DNA from: DASZIT01 sp963709665
Lineage (GTDB): Bacteria > Actinomycetota > Acidimicrobiia > Acidimicrobiales > RAAP-2
Direction: 5' to 3'
DNA: 64,000 nucleotides
Assembly: GCA_963709665.1 (NCBI GenBank)
Contig: CAVPWU010000003.1
Location: 1-64,000 of the forward strand
The position numbers and the translations under genes are program-made. The notes under the pieces were generated by a model. The model had not been told where the DNA came from. It made no database searches and was given only the letters and a program-made list of their open reading frames with translations. Shown here one piece after another: positions 46,810 to 55,897 of the stretch. Every line of letters begins with the position of its first letter. Position 1 is the stretch's first letter.

Positions 46810-47505
46810 TCAATTCGGCCCGATTCCCGGGGGGAAGCGCACCAGCCCGGTGGTCACCGAGGCGTTCACCACCAGCGACTCGAGCCGCTGCTGGGAGGCG
46901 TGGACGGCGGCCACGTCGTGGGGCCGGGTCACCAGGCGCTGGACCAGGCGCTCCCCGGCACGCCAGTCCTCGACCTCGTCGGCCAGCACCAGGCGGAGGG
47001 CCCGGATCACCGGCCCGTCGGTCACCGGCGAGGCGGCGGCCAGGTGGCGCTCGTAGCTCACCACCAGGCGCGGGAGGACCACCCGGTAGAGGCCGGCGAG
47101 GCGGGGCAGCGCCCCCTGGGGCGCCCCCTCGGCCCCGTTGGCCCCGGCGTCCGACGGGTGCCCGGCCAGCAGGGCGAGGAGCGCCCGGGCCGGCTCGGGC
47201 GGCCGGGTCAGCCCGTCGGGGTCCACCCCGGCCAGCACCGGGAGACGGTCAGCCCACAGCTGGGCGTGCCAGCCGTGGCGGGCGCTCTGGCCGTCGAGGA
47301 AGACCTGCACGGCGGGGAGGGGCATCTCGGCCACCCAGGTGCCCAGCAGCTCGAAGAGGGCCTGCTCGATCCACCGGTAGCCGCCGACCAGCGCGGCGTT
47401 GGTCCCCAGCGACAGCGGGCCGGCCGCGGGGACCGCCGCGGGGACCGCCTCGGGGGCCGGCCCGGAGGGCCCGGAGGCGGCCGTCGGAGCGGTGGGATCA
47501 GACAC
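46810..47505 (-). CDS. hypothetical alpha-helical protein downstream of nadE
   Basis: 231 residues. After a Pro/Ala-rich start, segments such as YRWIEQALFELLGTWVAEMP, SARHGWHAQLWADRLP and SYERHLAAASPVTDGPVIRA form long amphipathic helices with Glu and His residues that would suit a ferritin-like four-helix bundle; this is a guess. It overlaps nadE by 8 bp on the same strand, so it is co-translated with it. Confidence 0.65.
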   Translation of the reverse strand: MSDPTAPTAASGPSGPAPEAVPAAVPAAGPLSLGTNAALVGGYRWIEQALFELLGTWVAEMPLPAVQVFLDGQSARHGWHAQLWADRLPVLAGVDPDGLTRPPEPARALLALLAGHPSDAGANGAEGAPQGALPRLAGLYRVVLPRLVVSYERHLAAASPVTDGPVIRALRLVLADEVEDWRAGERLVQRLVTRPHDVAAVHASQQRLESLVVNASVTTGLVRFPPGIGPN

Positions 47506-49168
47506 GGGCCACCCCGGACCGGTAGCGGTTGGTGATGGGCATGCGCCGATCCTTCCCGAACGCCTTGGCCGAGATGCGCACCCCGGGCGGCATCTGGCGA
47601 CGCTTGTACTCCGCCCGGTCCACCAGGGCCACCACCTGCTCGACCGCCTGGCGGTCGAAGCCGTCGGCCACCAGCTCCTCGGCGGAGCGGTCCCCCTCCA
47701 CGTAGCCGGCCAGGACCGGGTCGAGGACCTCGTAGGGCGGCAGCGACTGGTCGTCGCGCTGGTCGGGCCGCAGCTCGGCCGAGGGTGCCTTGGTGAGGAC
47801 CGGCTCGGGGACGAGGGCCCGCCCGGCCCGGCGGTTGACGTAGCGGCAGAGCTCGTAGACCAGGGTCTTCTCCACGTCCTTGATCACCGCGAAGCCGCCG
47901 GCCGAGTCCCCGTAGAGCGTGGAGTAGCCGGTGGCCATCTCGCTCTTGTTGCCGGTGGTCAGCACGATCCACCCCCGCTCGTTGGACAGCGCCATCAGCA
48001 GGACGCCCCGGATCCGCGACTGGAGGTTCTCGTCGGTGAGGCCGGCCGGCTCGGCGCCCAGGAGGGGGGCCAGCGTGTCGGACAGGGCGTGGTGGGCCGG
48101 CTCGATGGCCACGGTGGCGATGTCGATCCCCAGGTTGGCGGCCAGCGCCACCGCGTCGTCCACCGATCCGGCGCTCGAGTACCGGCTGGGCATGGTCACC
48201 CCGTGGACGTGCTCGGGCCCGAGGGCGTCGACCGCCACCACCGCCACCAGCGACGAGTCGATCCCCCCGGACAGGCCGATCACCGCATCGGTGAAGCCGT
48301 TCTTGGCCACGTAGTCACGGGTCCCGAGCACCAGCGCCTCGTACACCTCGGCGTCGGGGTCGAGCACCGGGGCGAAGGCGGGGGCGGTGGCCCCGTCGGC
48401 CGGAGGGGAGGCGGCGTCGAGCCCGGGGTCGAGGTCCAGGTCGACCACCAGGACCTCCTCCACGAACTGGGCGGCCGACCCGATCAGGACGCCGTCGGCG
48501 CCGACCAGCACCGACGCCCCGTCGAAGACCAGCTCGTCCTGGCCACCCACCTGGTTCACGTAGAGCACGGCGCACCGGCTCTCCGCCACCCGGTCGGCCA
48601 GCACCTCCAGCCGCTGCCGCCGCCGCCCCCTCGAGTAGGGCGAGGCGTTGAGGTTGACCACCAGGCGGGCCCCGGCGCCCACCTGGGAGGCCACCGGCCC
48701 GTCGGGGAACCACAGGTCCTCGCAGATGGTGATGCCCACCGGCACCCCGGCCACCAGGTGGGAGGCCCAGGGCTCGGTACCGGGCGTGAACCACCGCTGC
48801 TCGTCGAAGACGCCGTAGTTGGGCAGCAGGCGCTTGCCGTACCGGGCCACCACCTCCCCACCGACGGCGAGGACGGCGGCGTTGACCAGCCGTCCCTCGG
48901 CGTCGGTGTCGACGTAGCCGACCACGGCGGCGCACGAGCCGGTGGCCGCCACCACCCGCTCCAGCACGGCCTGGTTCTCGGCCACGAAGGACGGGCGGCT
49001 CAGCAGGTCCTCCGGCGGGTACCCGGTCACGGTGAGCTCGGGGAAGACGGCCAGGTCGGCGTGGGCCTCCTCGGCGGTGGCCAGGGCGGCCAGGATGCGC
49101 TCGGCGTTCCCGGCCAGGTCGCCCACCACCGTGTTGATCTGGCAGGCCGCCAGCCGGATTCGGGCCAT
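47498..49168 (-). CDS. nadE: glutamine-dependent NAD+ synthetase
   Basis: 556 residues. N-terminal nitrilase-type amidase: Glu in LAVFPELTVTGYPPED, Lys in YGKRLLPNYGVFDE, Cys in GITICEDLWFPDG. C-terminal synthetase: ATP-binding DAVIGLSGGIDSSLVAVVAV, then VTMPSRYSSAGSVDDA, NLQSRIRGVLLMALSN, TGNKSEMATGYSTLYGD. Converts deamido-NAD to NAD using ammonia from glutamine. Intact, usual length, ATG start. Confidence 0.96.
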   Translation of the reverse strand: MARIRLAACQINTVVGDLAGNAERILAALATAEEAHADLAVFPELTVTGYPPEDLLSRPSFVAENQAVLERVVAATGSCAAVVGYVDTDAEGRLVNAAVLAVGGEVVARYGKRLLPNYGVFDEQRWFTPGTEPWASHLVAGVPVGITICEDLWFPDGPVASQVGAGARLVVNLNASPYSRGRRRQRLEVLADRVAESRCAVLYVNQVGGQDELVFDGASVLVGADGVLIGSAAQFVEEVLVVDLDLDPGLDAASPPADGATAPAFAPVLDPDAEVYEALVLGTRDYVAKNGFTDAVIGLSGGIDSSLVAVVAVDALGPEHVHGVTMPSRYSSAGSVDDAVALAANLGIDIATVAIEPAHHALSDTLAPLLGAEPAGLTDENLQSRIRGVLLMALSNERGWIVLTTGNKSEMATGYSTLYGDSAGGFAVIKDVEKTLVYELCRYVNRRAGRALVPEPVLTKAPSAELRPDQRDDQSLPPYEVLDPVLAGYVEGDRSAEELVADGFDRQAVEQVVALVDRAEYKRRQMPPGVRISAKAFGKDRRMPITNRYRSGVARV

Positions 49169-49222
49169 CCCCCGAGCCTACGGCACCACCGCCGACCTCC
49201 CGTCGACACCGGCCCTCGCTGG

Positions 49223-49430
49223 GCACGATCCACCGGCCCCCGTCGGCAACGTCGACCGGCCCCCAACCGGCACCATCCGCTGGCCCCCCACCGGCACCGT
49301 CCACCGGCCCCACCGGCACCGTCCACCGGCTCCCGCCGGCACCATCCACCGGCTCCCGCCGGCACGATCCACCGGCTCCCGCCGGCACCATCCACCGGCC
49401 CCGCCGGCACCGTCCACCGGCCGACACCGG
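49223..49430. repeat. 23-bp minisatellite, about nine units
   Basis: Tandem units of the type GGCACCATCCACCGGCTCCC plus GCC, period 23 bp (starts at 49,338, 49,361, 49,384; one unit of 22), with earlier units more degenerate. It lies between nadE and the GSII gene. All frames are open because of the composition, giving false protein-like repeats. Non-coding low-complexity DNA; copy number could vary between strains. Confidence 0.75.
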
Positions 49431-49501
49431 CCCGCGACCGTCCGGCCCGGCCGGGGCCTCCGCCCCGTCCCGCCGGGGCCCACGGCGCTGTTCATCCTCC
49501 G

Positions 49502-49528
49502 TTCACAATCGGGTAATGACAGGGAAAC
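49502..49528 (+). promoter_or_regulatory. candidate GlnR box upstream of glnII
   Basis: TTCAC (49,502), GTAAT (49,513) and GAAAC (49,524) are each 11 bp apart, matching the GlnR pattern gTnAC-n6-GaAAC in its second and third parts. It lies about 160 bp upstream of the GSII start, and a GlnR-like gene follows the synthetases. Confidence 0.55.
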
Positions 49529-49689
49529 CGCTCCCTGCAATGGTGGGGCGTCCGCACAGTCCAAGGCGTCGCCCTCCCACCCGTCGGCGGGGCCCCCGGC
49601 AGGTGCGGGCGCGTCGGGAGATGCCCGACGCCGACGAGTGCGGCCGTGAATCGACACCGGCGGTACCCGAGCAACAAGGGGAGAGCAAC

Positions 49690-50700
49690 TTGCCTTACCA
49701 AGCGGAGTACATCTGGATCGACGGGACCGAGCCGTCCCCCCTCCTGCGCAGCAAGACACGCATCATCGCCGACGGCAAGACGCCGGGTACCTGGGGGTTC
49801 GACGGTTCGAGCACCAACCAGGCCCTGGGCCACGACTCCGACTGCGTCCTGCAGCCGGTGTTCACGTGCCCCGACCCCCTGCGGGGGCCCGACGACCTGC
49901 TGGTGATGTGCGAGGTGGAGCTCACCGACTTCACCCCCCATCCCACCAACACCCGGGCCAAGCTCCGCGCCCTGGTGGACACCTACGCCGATCAGGAGCC
50001 CATGTTCGGCATCGAGCAGGAGTACACCTTTATCAAGGACGGCCGCCCGCTGGGATGGCCGGCGTCCGGCTACCCGGCACCCCAGGGGCCGTACTACTGC
50101 GGCGTGGGTGGCGACAAGATGCCCGGCCGGGAGATCGTCGAGCTCCACACCGCCGCCTGCATCGACGCCGGGCTCGGCATCGAGGGCACCAACGCCGAGG
50201 TGATGATGGGCCAGTGGGAGTTCCAGGTCGGCGTCCTGTCGCCCCTGGACGTCTCCGACCACCTGTGGGTGGCCCGGTGGCTGCTCTTCCGCATCGCCGA
50301 GGACTTCGGGGTCTACGCCACCCTGGAGCCCAAGCCCATCATGGGTGACTGGAACGGCGCCGGCGCCCACACCAACTTCTCCACCAAGGCCATGCGGGAG
50401 GACGGTGGCTGGGACGCCATCATCGCCGGCTGCGAGGCCATCGGGAAGCGGGTGGACGAGCACATCGCCGTCTACGGCATCGGCATCGAGAGCCGCCTGA
50501 CCGGCGCCCACGAGACCGCCCACTACACCAAGTTCAGCTACGGGACCTCCGACCGCGGGGCCTCCATCCGCATCCCGTGGGCGGTGGCCAAGGCCAAGAA
50601 GGGCTGGCTCGAGGACCGTCGGCCCAACGCCAACATGGACCCCTACCAGGTCACCGCTGTCATGGTGGAGACCGTCTGCGGCGACGCCGCCAAGGGCTGA
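49690..50700 (+). CDS. glnII: glutamine synthetase type II (GSII)
   Basis: 336 residues from TTG 49,690, set by AAGGGGAG 6 nt upstream. Short beta-grasp start YQAEYIWIDGTEPSP, then GFDGSSTNQALGHDSD, FGIEQEYTFIKDGRP, GREIVELHTAACIDAG, WNGAGAHTNFSTKAMR and ESRLTGAHETAHY: the compact GSII layout known from eukaryotes, rhizobia and Streptomyces GlnII. Makes glutamine from glutamate and ammonia. Not regulated by adenylylation (no C-terminal Tyr loop). A non-coding start codon (TTG) may keep output low. Confidence 0.95.
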   Translation: MPYQAEYIWIDGTEPSPLLRSKTRIIADGKTPGTWGFDGSSTNQALGHDSDCVLQPVFTCPDPLRGPDDLLVMCEVELTDFTPHPTNTRAKLRALVDTYADQEPMFGIEQEYTFIKDGRPLGWPASGYPAPQGPYYCGVGGDKMPGREIVELHTAACIDAGLGIEGTNAEVMMGQWEFQVGVLSPLDVSDHLWVARWLLFRIAEDFGVYATLEPKPIMGDWNGAGAHTNFSTKAMREDGGWDAIIAGCEAIGKRVDEHIAVYGIGIESRLTGAHETAHYTKFSYGTSDRGASIRIPWAVAKAKKGWLEDRRPNANMDPYQVTAVMVETVCGDAAKG

Positions 50701-50741
50701 CCATCACGCAGACCGGGGTCCCGCGACCAACAGGACCCCTG

Positions 50742-50757
50742 GTCACACGCTGTAAAC
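50742..50757 (+). promoter_or_regulatory. candidate GlnR box upstream of GSI gene
   Basis: GTCAC-ACGCTG-TAAAC: the first half matches GTnAC exactly and the second half GaAAC in four of five bases, with the correct 6-bp gap. It lies about 145 bp upstream of the GSI start, just before the hairpin that ends the GSII transcript. Confidence 0.55.
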
Positions 50758-50759
50758 AC

Positions 50760-50793
50760 CGCTGCGCCGGGTCCGGGGGGGCCCGGCGCAGCG
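50760..50793 (+). terminator. strong hairpin after glnII
   Basis: Perfect 12-bp arms CGCTGCGCCGGG and CCCGGCGCAGCG with a 10-nt loop, 59 nt after the GSII stop. No U-run follows. Separates the two synthetase transcripts. Confidence 0.7.
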
Positions 50794-50902
50794 TGCTCCG
50801 GGACGTCCCCCGTTCACGCAGGTGCGCGCAAACTGCGACAATGACGGCATCGCACCCGACTCCACCAACCCCCGCGCCGCCATCACGGAGGATCTCGACC
50901 CC

Positions 50903-52264
50903 ATGAGGAGCCAGGAGGAGTACGTCCTCAGGACGGTGGAGGAGCGCGGCATCCGCTTCGTCCAGCTGTGGTTCACCGACGTCCTCGGGACGCCCAAGAC
51001 CTTCAGCATCACCCCCGCCGAGCTCGAGAACGCCCTCGACGAGGGGATGACCTTCGACGGCTCCGCCATCGACGGGTTCAGCCGGGTGCAGGAGAGCGAC
51101 GTCCTGGCCCGGCCGGACGCCAAGACGTTTCAGGTGCTGCCGTGGCACCGCCACAGCGGGAGCCCCCACGGCGACGCCGCCGAGGCCCCGGTGGCCCGGG
51201 TGTTCTGCGACATCACCAACCTCGACGGCTCGCCCTTCCAGGGCTGCCCCCGCCACGTGCTCCGGCGCACCCTCGACCGGGCACGGGAGAGCGGCTTCAC
51301 CTTCTTCGCCGCCCCGGAGATGGAGTACTTCTACTTCGAGGACAACGACCCCGCCCGGATCCCCCAGGGCATCGACCGAGGCTCCTACTTCGAGCTGACG
51401 GTGGCCGACCGGGCCAGTGACATCCGCCAGCAGACGGTGCTCACCCTCGAGGAGATGGGCATCCCCGTCGAACACGCCCAGCACGAGGACGCTCCCAGCC
51501 AGCACGAGATCGACCTCCGCTACACCGACGCCCTGACCATGGCCGACACCGTCATGACGGTCCGGCTGGTGGTGAAGGAGATGGCCCGCCAGCAGGGTGT
51601 GCACGCCAGCTTCATGCCCAAGCCGCTGGCCGGGGTGCAGGGGTCGGGCATGCACACCCACCTCTCCCTGTTCGAGGGCGGCAAGAACGCCTTCGTGGAC
51701 GGGGACCGCCCCCACGGGCTCTCGGAGGTGGCCGAGGGCTTCATCGCCGGGCTCCTCCGCCACGCCGGCGAGATCACCGCGGTGACCAACCAGTGGGTGA
51801 ACTCCTACAAGCGGCTGGTGTCGGGGTACGAGGCGCCGATCCACATGTCGTGGGCCCGCAACAACCGATCGGCCCTGGTGCGCGTCCCGGTGGTCAAGCG
51901 GGGCAAGGCCGACTCCACCCGGGTGGAGTACCGGGCCCCGGACAGCGCCTGCAACCCGTACCTGGCCTTCGCCGTGATCCTGGCCGCCGGGCTCCAGGGG
52001 ATCGAGAAGGGGTACGAGCTGCCCGAGGAGGCCGACGCCAACCTCTTCGACCTCTCCCCCGACGAGCTGTCGTCCAAGGGGATCGCCCACCTGCCGGGCA
52101 GCCTCAACGAGGCGCTGGTGATGATGGAGACGTCGACCCTGCTGGTCGACACCCTGGGCGAGCACGTGTACGAATGGTTCATCCGCAACAAGCGCGCCGA
52201 GTGGGCGGAGTACAAGTCACAGGTCAGCCAATTCGAGCTCGACCGGTACCTGCCGCTGCTCTGA
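50903..52264 (+). CDS. glnA: glutamine synthetase type I family enzyme
   Basis: 453 residues from ATG 50,903 (GGAGG 11 nt upstream). GSI landmarks: FTDVLGTPKTFSITP, DEGMTFDGSAIDGFSRV, AAPEMEYFYFED, GSGMHTHLSLFEGG, SYKRLVSGYEAPIHMSW, RVEYRAPDSACNPYLAF. The adenylylation site of GSI-beta enzymes (Tyr in NLYDLPP) is Phe here (NLFDLSPDE), so control by adenylylation is unlikely and a GSI-alpha type is suggested. ATP-dependent glutamine synthesis in the cytoplasm; a side role as gamma-glutamyl ligase cannot be excluded. The GlnR-like gene follows after 54 bp. Confidence 0.92.
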   Translation: MRSQEEYVLRTVEERGIRFVQLWFTDVLGTPKTFSITPAELENALDEGMTFDGSAIDGFSRVQESDVLARPDAKTFQVLPWHRHSGSPHGDAAEAPVARVFCDITNLDGSPFQGCPRHVLRRTLDRARESGFTFFAAPEMEYFYFEDNDPARIPQGIDRGSYFELTVADRASDIRQQTVLTLEEMGIPVEHAQHEDAPSQHEIDLRYTDALTMADTVMTVRLVVKEMARQQGVHASFMPKPLAGVQGSGMHTHLSLFEGGKNAFVDGDRPHGLSEVAEGFIAGLLRHAGEITAVTNQWVNSYKRLVSGYEAPIHMSWARNNRSALVRVPVVKRGKADSTRVEYRAPDSACNPYLAFAVILAAGLQGIEKGYELPEEADANLFDLSPDELSSKGIAHLPGSLNEALVMMETSTLLVDTLGEHVYEWFIRNKRAEWAEYKSQVSQFELDRYLPLL

Positions 52265-52318
52265 TGTCGCCCGCCGGTTCGTAGGTAGAGAGGGAAGAAG
52301 GGAGTCAAGGGCATCGCC

Positions 52319-52999
52319 ATGGAACCGCTGCTCTGCTTCCCCGATCCCCCACCCGCCTCGGTGGTGGGAGTTCTCGACCGCGCCGGCTACCCGTGGAAGG
52401 CGGTCAGCCGCCCCGAGGCGGCCGACGCCGACGAGCCGGAGGACGGCTGGTCCGGGGCGGTCATCTCCAGCGCCGAGGACCCGGCCGGGGCCTTCTTCCT
52501 CTGCCGCCAGCTCCGGAAACGCGACGTGCCCCTGGCCCCGGTCATCGTGGTGGTCCACCCCGCCCAGCTGACGGAGCTCGAGCTGCGCGAGGACCTGTTC
52601 GACGACCTCTGCCTGGAGCCGGTGAACCCCGAGGAGCTGACCACCCGGTTGGCCCACCTGTTCTGGCGCACCGGTCGGGGACTCCGGCCCGACCTGCTGG
52701 AGCACGGGCCCCTGGTCCTCAACCTGGAGACCTACCAGGCGGCGGTGTCCGGGCGGGTCCTCGACCTCACCTACATGGAGTACGAGCTGCTGCGCTTCCT
52801 GGCCGCCCGGCCGGGCAAGGTGTTCACCCGCGAGACGCTGCTGAGCCGGGTCTGGGGCTACGAGTACTACGGCGGCGCCCGCACCGTCGACGTCCACGTC
52901 CGTCGGCTCCGGGCCAAGCTCGGCGAGGAGCACGCCCACCTCATCCAGACGGTGCGCTCGGTGGGCTACCGCTTCGGCCAGACCGCCTGGGCCCCGTAG
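52319..52999 (+). CDS. GlnR-like orphan OmpR-family regulator
   Basis: 226 residues. N-terminal receiver-like domain without the phosphoacceptor: the strand that should end in Asp reads SGAVISSAEDPAG, and no conserved acidic pocket is seen. C-terminal winged helix is complete: LVLNLETYQAAVSGRVLDLT, YMEYELLRFLAARPGKVFTR, LLSRVWGYEYYGGARTVDVH, HVRRLRAKLG, VRSVGYRFG. GlnR proteins of actinobacteria are orphan regulators of this kind and control glnA and glnII. Position directly after two glutamine synthetases, each with a GlnR-like box, supports that role. A generic orphan regulator is the alternative. Confidence 0.82.
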   Translation: MEPLLCFPDPPPASVVGVLDRAGYPWKAVSRPEAADADEPEDGWSGAVISSAEDPAGAFFLCRQLRKRDVPLAPVIVVVHPAQLTELELREDLFDDLCLEPVNPEELTTRLAHLFWRTGRGLRPDLLEHGPLVLNLETYQAAVSGRVLDLTYMEYELLRFLAARPGKVFTRETLLSRVWGYEYYGGARTVDVHVRRLRAKLGEEHAHLIQTVRSVGYRFGQTAWAP

Positions 53000-53055
53000 G
53001 CCACTCCGGAGGTCGTCCCGCCGGCCCCCGGCCACCCGGCCCGCCCGGCGGCGCG

Positions 53056-53805
53056 TCAGGCGTCCAGCGACTCGGCCAGGGCCCGGCCGGTGGTGGGATT
53101 GTTCAGGTAGGGCTCGGGGTCGTGGACCCGGTGGCCGTTGTCCACCACCCTGTCCACCACCGGCCCGTCGAAGTGGTGGGCCAGGACGTCCATGCAGGCC
53201 GGGTCGGCCGAGCCCCGGATGTTGGTCCACCGCACCACCGAGCCCGGCCAGGGGGCCGGGCCCTCGCCGGGCTTGGACTCGAGGGACGCCTTGATCATGC
53301 CGCCGCCCAGGGGCGAGCCCATGGTGATGAAGTCGGTGACCGGCCACTCCGGGTGCCGGCAGAGGGTCTCGTAGGCGACGATGGTGCCCAGTGAGTGGGC
53401 CACCACCAGGCGGGTGTCGTCCTCCACCGCCTCCTCGATCCGGGCCTGGGCGCCGGCGTGGAGGTCCGGGTCGCTGAAGTAGGCCGACGCCTGGGCCAGC
53501 AGCCGGTCGAAGTGCTGCTCGTGCAGCACCTTCACCAGCTCGTCGAGGTCGACGGTGGGGTCGATCCCCTGGACCACCTGGGAGAACTGGGCGATGGCCG
53601 CCGCCCCGTCCATCGGCGGGTCGTAGCCCCGCTCGGGGTCGGGCCGGAAGAGGTCGCCGTAGAAGGCCACCCGCACGTCGGCGGGCTCCAGCCGACGGCC
53701 GTGCCAGGCCAGCCCGTCGAGGACGGCGGGGAACCACTTGGCGTGGATGGAGGAGGGTCCCCACAGCGCGTTGCCGGCACCGTGGACCATGACGACTCGG
53801 GCCAT
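53056..53805 (-). CDS. alpha/beta hydrolase
   Basis: 249 residues from ATG 53,805 (MARVVMVHGAGNALWGPS). Oxyanion HGAGN, nucleophile elbow RLVVAHSLGTIVAYE (Ser in H-S-L-G), Asp in the C-terminal region and His in VDNGHRVHDPEPYL. Resembles serine esterase/lipase-like proteins with a lid formed by LLAQASAYFSDPDLHAGA. Substrate unknown. Converges with the regulator gene. Confidence 0.85.
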   Translation of the reverse strand: MARVVMVHGAGNALWGPSSIHAKWFPAVLDGLAWHGRRLEPADVRVAFYGDLFRPDPERGYDPPMDGAAAIAQFSQVVQGIDPTVDLDELVKVLHEQHFDRLLAQASAYFSDPDLHAGAQARIEEAVEDDTRLVVAHSLGTIVAYETLCRHPEWPVTDFITMGSPLGGGMIKASLESKPGEGPAPWPGSVVRWTNIRGSADPACMDVLAHHFDGPVVDRVVDNGHRVHDPEPYLNNPTTGRALAESLDA

Positions 53806-53863
53806 GGCAGAGAGTGTGCCAGACCCGGGACGGGGGGTTCCTACCGGTCCGCCCGGGGGCGGT

Positions 53864-54238
53864 TCAGCCCCCGCCGGTGTAGGCCCAGACCTCCACCTCG
53901 GCCAGGGCACCCATGGGCAACCCGGCCACCGCCACCGCCGAGCGGGCCGGTCGGTGGTCGCCGAAGGACTCGAAGAACGCCGAGTAGGCGGCGTTGACCG
54001 CCGCGTACTCCCCCATGTCGGTCACGAACACCGTGGTCTTCACCACGTCGCCCACCGTGGCCCCCTCCCCCTCGAGGAGCCGCCGGGCGTTGTCCAGCGC
54101 CTGGGACAGCTGGGCGGCGGCGTCGCCCTCCACCAGGGTGGGGGTGGCGGCGCCGGGGTCCAGGCCGAGCTGGCCGGAGCAGATCAGCCAGGGTCCGGCG
54201 CGGACGATGGGGGTGTACGGACCGATCGGGGCGCTCAT
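53864..54238 (-). CDS. RidA-family enamine/imine deaminase
   Basis: 124 residues. YjgF/RidA features: IGPYTPIVRAGPWLICSGQL, VVKTTVFVTDMGEYAAVNAA, and the substrate-binding Arg in HRPARSAVAVAGLP, with the C-terminal AEVEVWAY. Removes reactive 2-aminoacrylate-type intermediates or a related compound. Stands between the hydrolase and the molybdopterin-type fusion on the same strand. Confidence 0.9.
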   Translation of the reverse strand: MSAPIGPYTPIVRAGPWLICSGQLGLDPGAATPTLVEGDAAAQLSQALDNARRLLEGEGATVGDVVKTTVFVTDMGEYAAVNAAYSAFFESFGDHRPARSAVAVAGLPMGALAEVEVWAYTGGG

Positions 54239-54277
54239 GGAGCCGAGCCTACCGACGGGCCGGCGGTGGCCCCGGAC

Positions 54278-55897
54278 TCAGGGCAGCAGGGTCCGGCCCA
54301 CCCCGGTCGGCCAGGCGGGGGCGAGGCCGTCGGCCAGCCACCGGGCGGCGGCCACCGCCGCCACCACCGCCTCGCTGACCGCCACCGCCGGCTGGTCGGG
54401 CTGCTCGAGGATCCGGACGTCGACGGTCGGGGTGGCCCGGGCCGGCAGGATCCCGAACGACCGGACGGTCAGGTCGCCGACCACCCCGTCGGCGTCCACC
54501 GCCAGCCCCTCCGAGGTCACCCAGCTGACGGCCTGGTGGACGGCCCCGATGACGTAGGAGCGGAGCACCACGGCGTCGAGCACCGCCCCGGCCGCCACCG
54601 TCACCTCCACCGAGCCGTCGGCGGCGCACCGGGCCACCGCCCGGCCGCCCCCCGGTGCCACCACCTCCACCGGCACGTCCACCTGGGCCTCCCCCGGTGC
54701 CCCGCCCGCCCGCCGGGCCGCCTCGACCACCGCCGCCTCCACCCACACCGCCCCACGCAGATCGGCCGACACCGGGGGTCCGGCCACGGTGACTTGCCGG
54801 AGCTCGAGGCCCGGAGCCACCGCCGCCACCCGGGCCCGGACCGCCTCCCACTCGGCGTCGGCCCAGGCCGGGCCGGCCATGCCCACCCGCAGCACCCCGG
54901 TCCCGTCGGCCCGGATGCCGACCGCCACCGGCGGCCGCTTGGGCCCCCGGCGGACCACGTCCTCCCGCGACCACAGCACCCGGACCGGCCGCCCGTGGAG
55001 ATCGGCCAGCCGGCGGGCCTCGGCAGCCACCGGCGAGTGCCGCTTGCCCCCGAACGCACCTCCGTTGGCCAACGGCGAGGAGGGGGTGCCCCCCGGGGTG
55101 CACCACGAGGCGTCCGGCTCGAGGTAGGCGGGCTCCACCCACGAGGTGGCCAGGGTGATAGCCCACGGACCTGCCGGCACGTCGACCGGCCGCCCCGGCG
55201 CCAACGTCGTGCGACGGCCCTGGACCTTGCCGGCCAGGGCCCGGGCCTCGGTCACCGACCCGGCCACCGCGTAGCCGCCGTCGGTGTCCGGCACCGCCAC
55301 CAGCGCGTCGGCCGGCGCTCCGTCGTCGGCGAAGCCGGCGTGTCCGAGGGCGACGTCGGGTCCCACCCGCTGGGGTGAGCCGCCCTCCAGCGTGGCCCGG
55401 GCGCTGGCCGAGGCCTCCGACCGTTCGGAGGCCGACGGTGACGGGGCCGACGGGGACAGGGCGGACGGTGGCGGGGCGCTGCCGGTGTCGGGGGCGAGGA
55501 CGGCGGCGGCCGCCTCACCCACCGTCTGCCAGCCCGTGCAGCGGCACAGGTGGGCGAGCAGCGCCCGGTCCACCGACGCCGCCACCTGCTCGGCGGGAGC
55601 CGGGGGAGCCCCGGGCGCCGGCTCCAGGGCGGCCAGTCGCATGATGATCCCGGGGGTGCAGAAGCCGCACTGGCTCCCGCCGGTGGCGGCGAACCCCTCC
55701 GCCCACCGCTCACGGCGTTCGTCGGGCAGCCCCTCGAGGGTGGTCACCTGGCGGCCGGCCACCCGCCGGGCAGGGGTGACGCACGAGACGCGGGGGGCGC
55801 CGTCCACCCAGACCGTGCAGCAGCCGCACTGGCCCTGGGGGCTGCAGCCGTCCTTGGCCGAGCGGACCCCGAGGCGCTCGCGCAGCACCGCCAGCAA
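54278..55897 (-). CDS. compact fusion of CoxS-type 2Fe-2S subunit and CoxL/XdhB-like domain
   Basis: 539 residues from TTG 55,897; matching sequence continues upstream in frame to about 55,954 (IRFRLDGTDVEVPDDGWS), where only CTG is available, so the true start is unclear. Residues 1-150: two 2Fe-2S sites, CSPQGQCGCCTVW with a further Cys, and CGFCTPGIIMRLAAL with CRCTGW. After a Ser/Ala-rich linker the second part has NGGAFGGKRHSPVAAEARRL and VLWSREDVV, typical of the large molybdenum subunit. That subunit normally has about 750 residues; here only about 350 exist and the FAD subunit is missing. It may be a minimal hydroxylase-like protein or a decaying enzyme. Confidence 0.7.
   Translation of the reverse strand: MLAVLRERLGVRSAKDGCSPQGQCGCCTVWVDGAPRVSCVTPARRVAGRQVTTLEGLPDERRERWAEGFAATGGSQCGFCTPGIIMRLAALEPAPGAPPAPAEQVAASVDRALLAHLCRCTGWQTVGEAAAAVLAPDTGSAPPPSALSPSAPSPSASERSEASASARATLEGGSPQRVGPDVALGHAGFADDGAPADALVAVPDTDGGYAVAGSVTEARALAGKVQGRRTTLAPGRPVDVPAGPWAITLATSWVEPAYLEPDASWCTPGGTPSSPLANGGAFGGKRHSPVAAEARRLADLHGRPVRVLWSREDVVRRGPKRPPVAVGIRADGTGVLRVGMAGPAWADAEWEAVRARVAAVAPGLELRQVTVAGPPVSADLRGAVWVEAAVVEAARRAGGAPGEAQVDVPVEVVAPGGGRAVARCAADGSVEVTVAAGAVLDAVVLRSYVIGAVHQAVSWVTSEGLAVDADGVVGDLTVRSFGILPARATPTVDVRILEQPDQPAVAVSEAVVAAVAAARWLADGLAPAWPTGVGRTLLP

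Noticed and set aside
49200..49440. CRISPR-like or collagen-like repeat
   Set aside because: Units follow each other without spacers and period 23 bp is too short; all frames are open only because of base composition.
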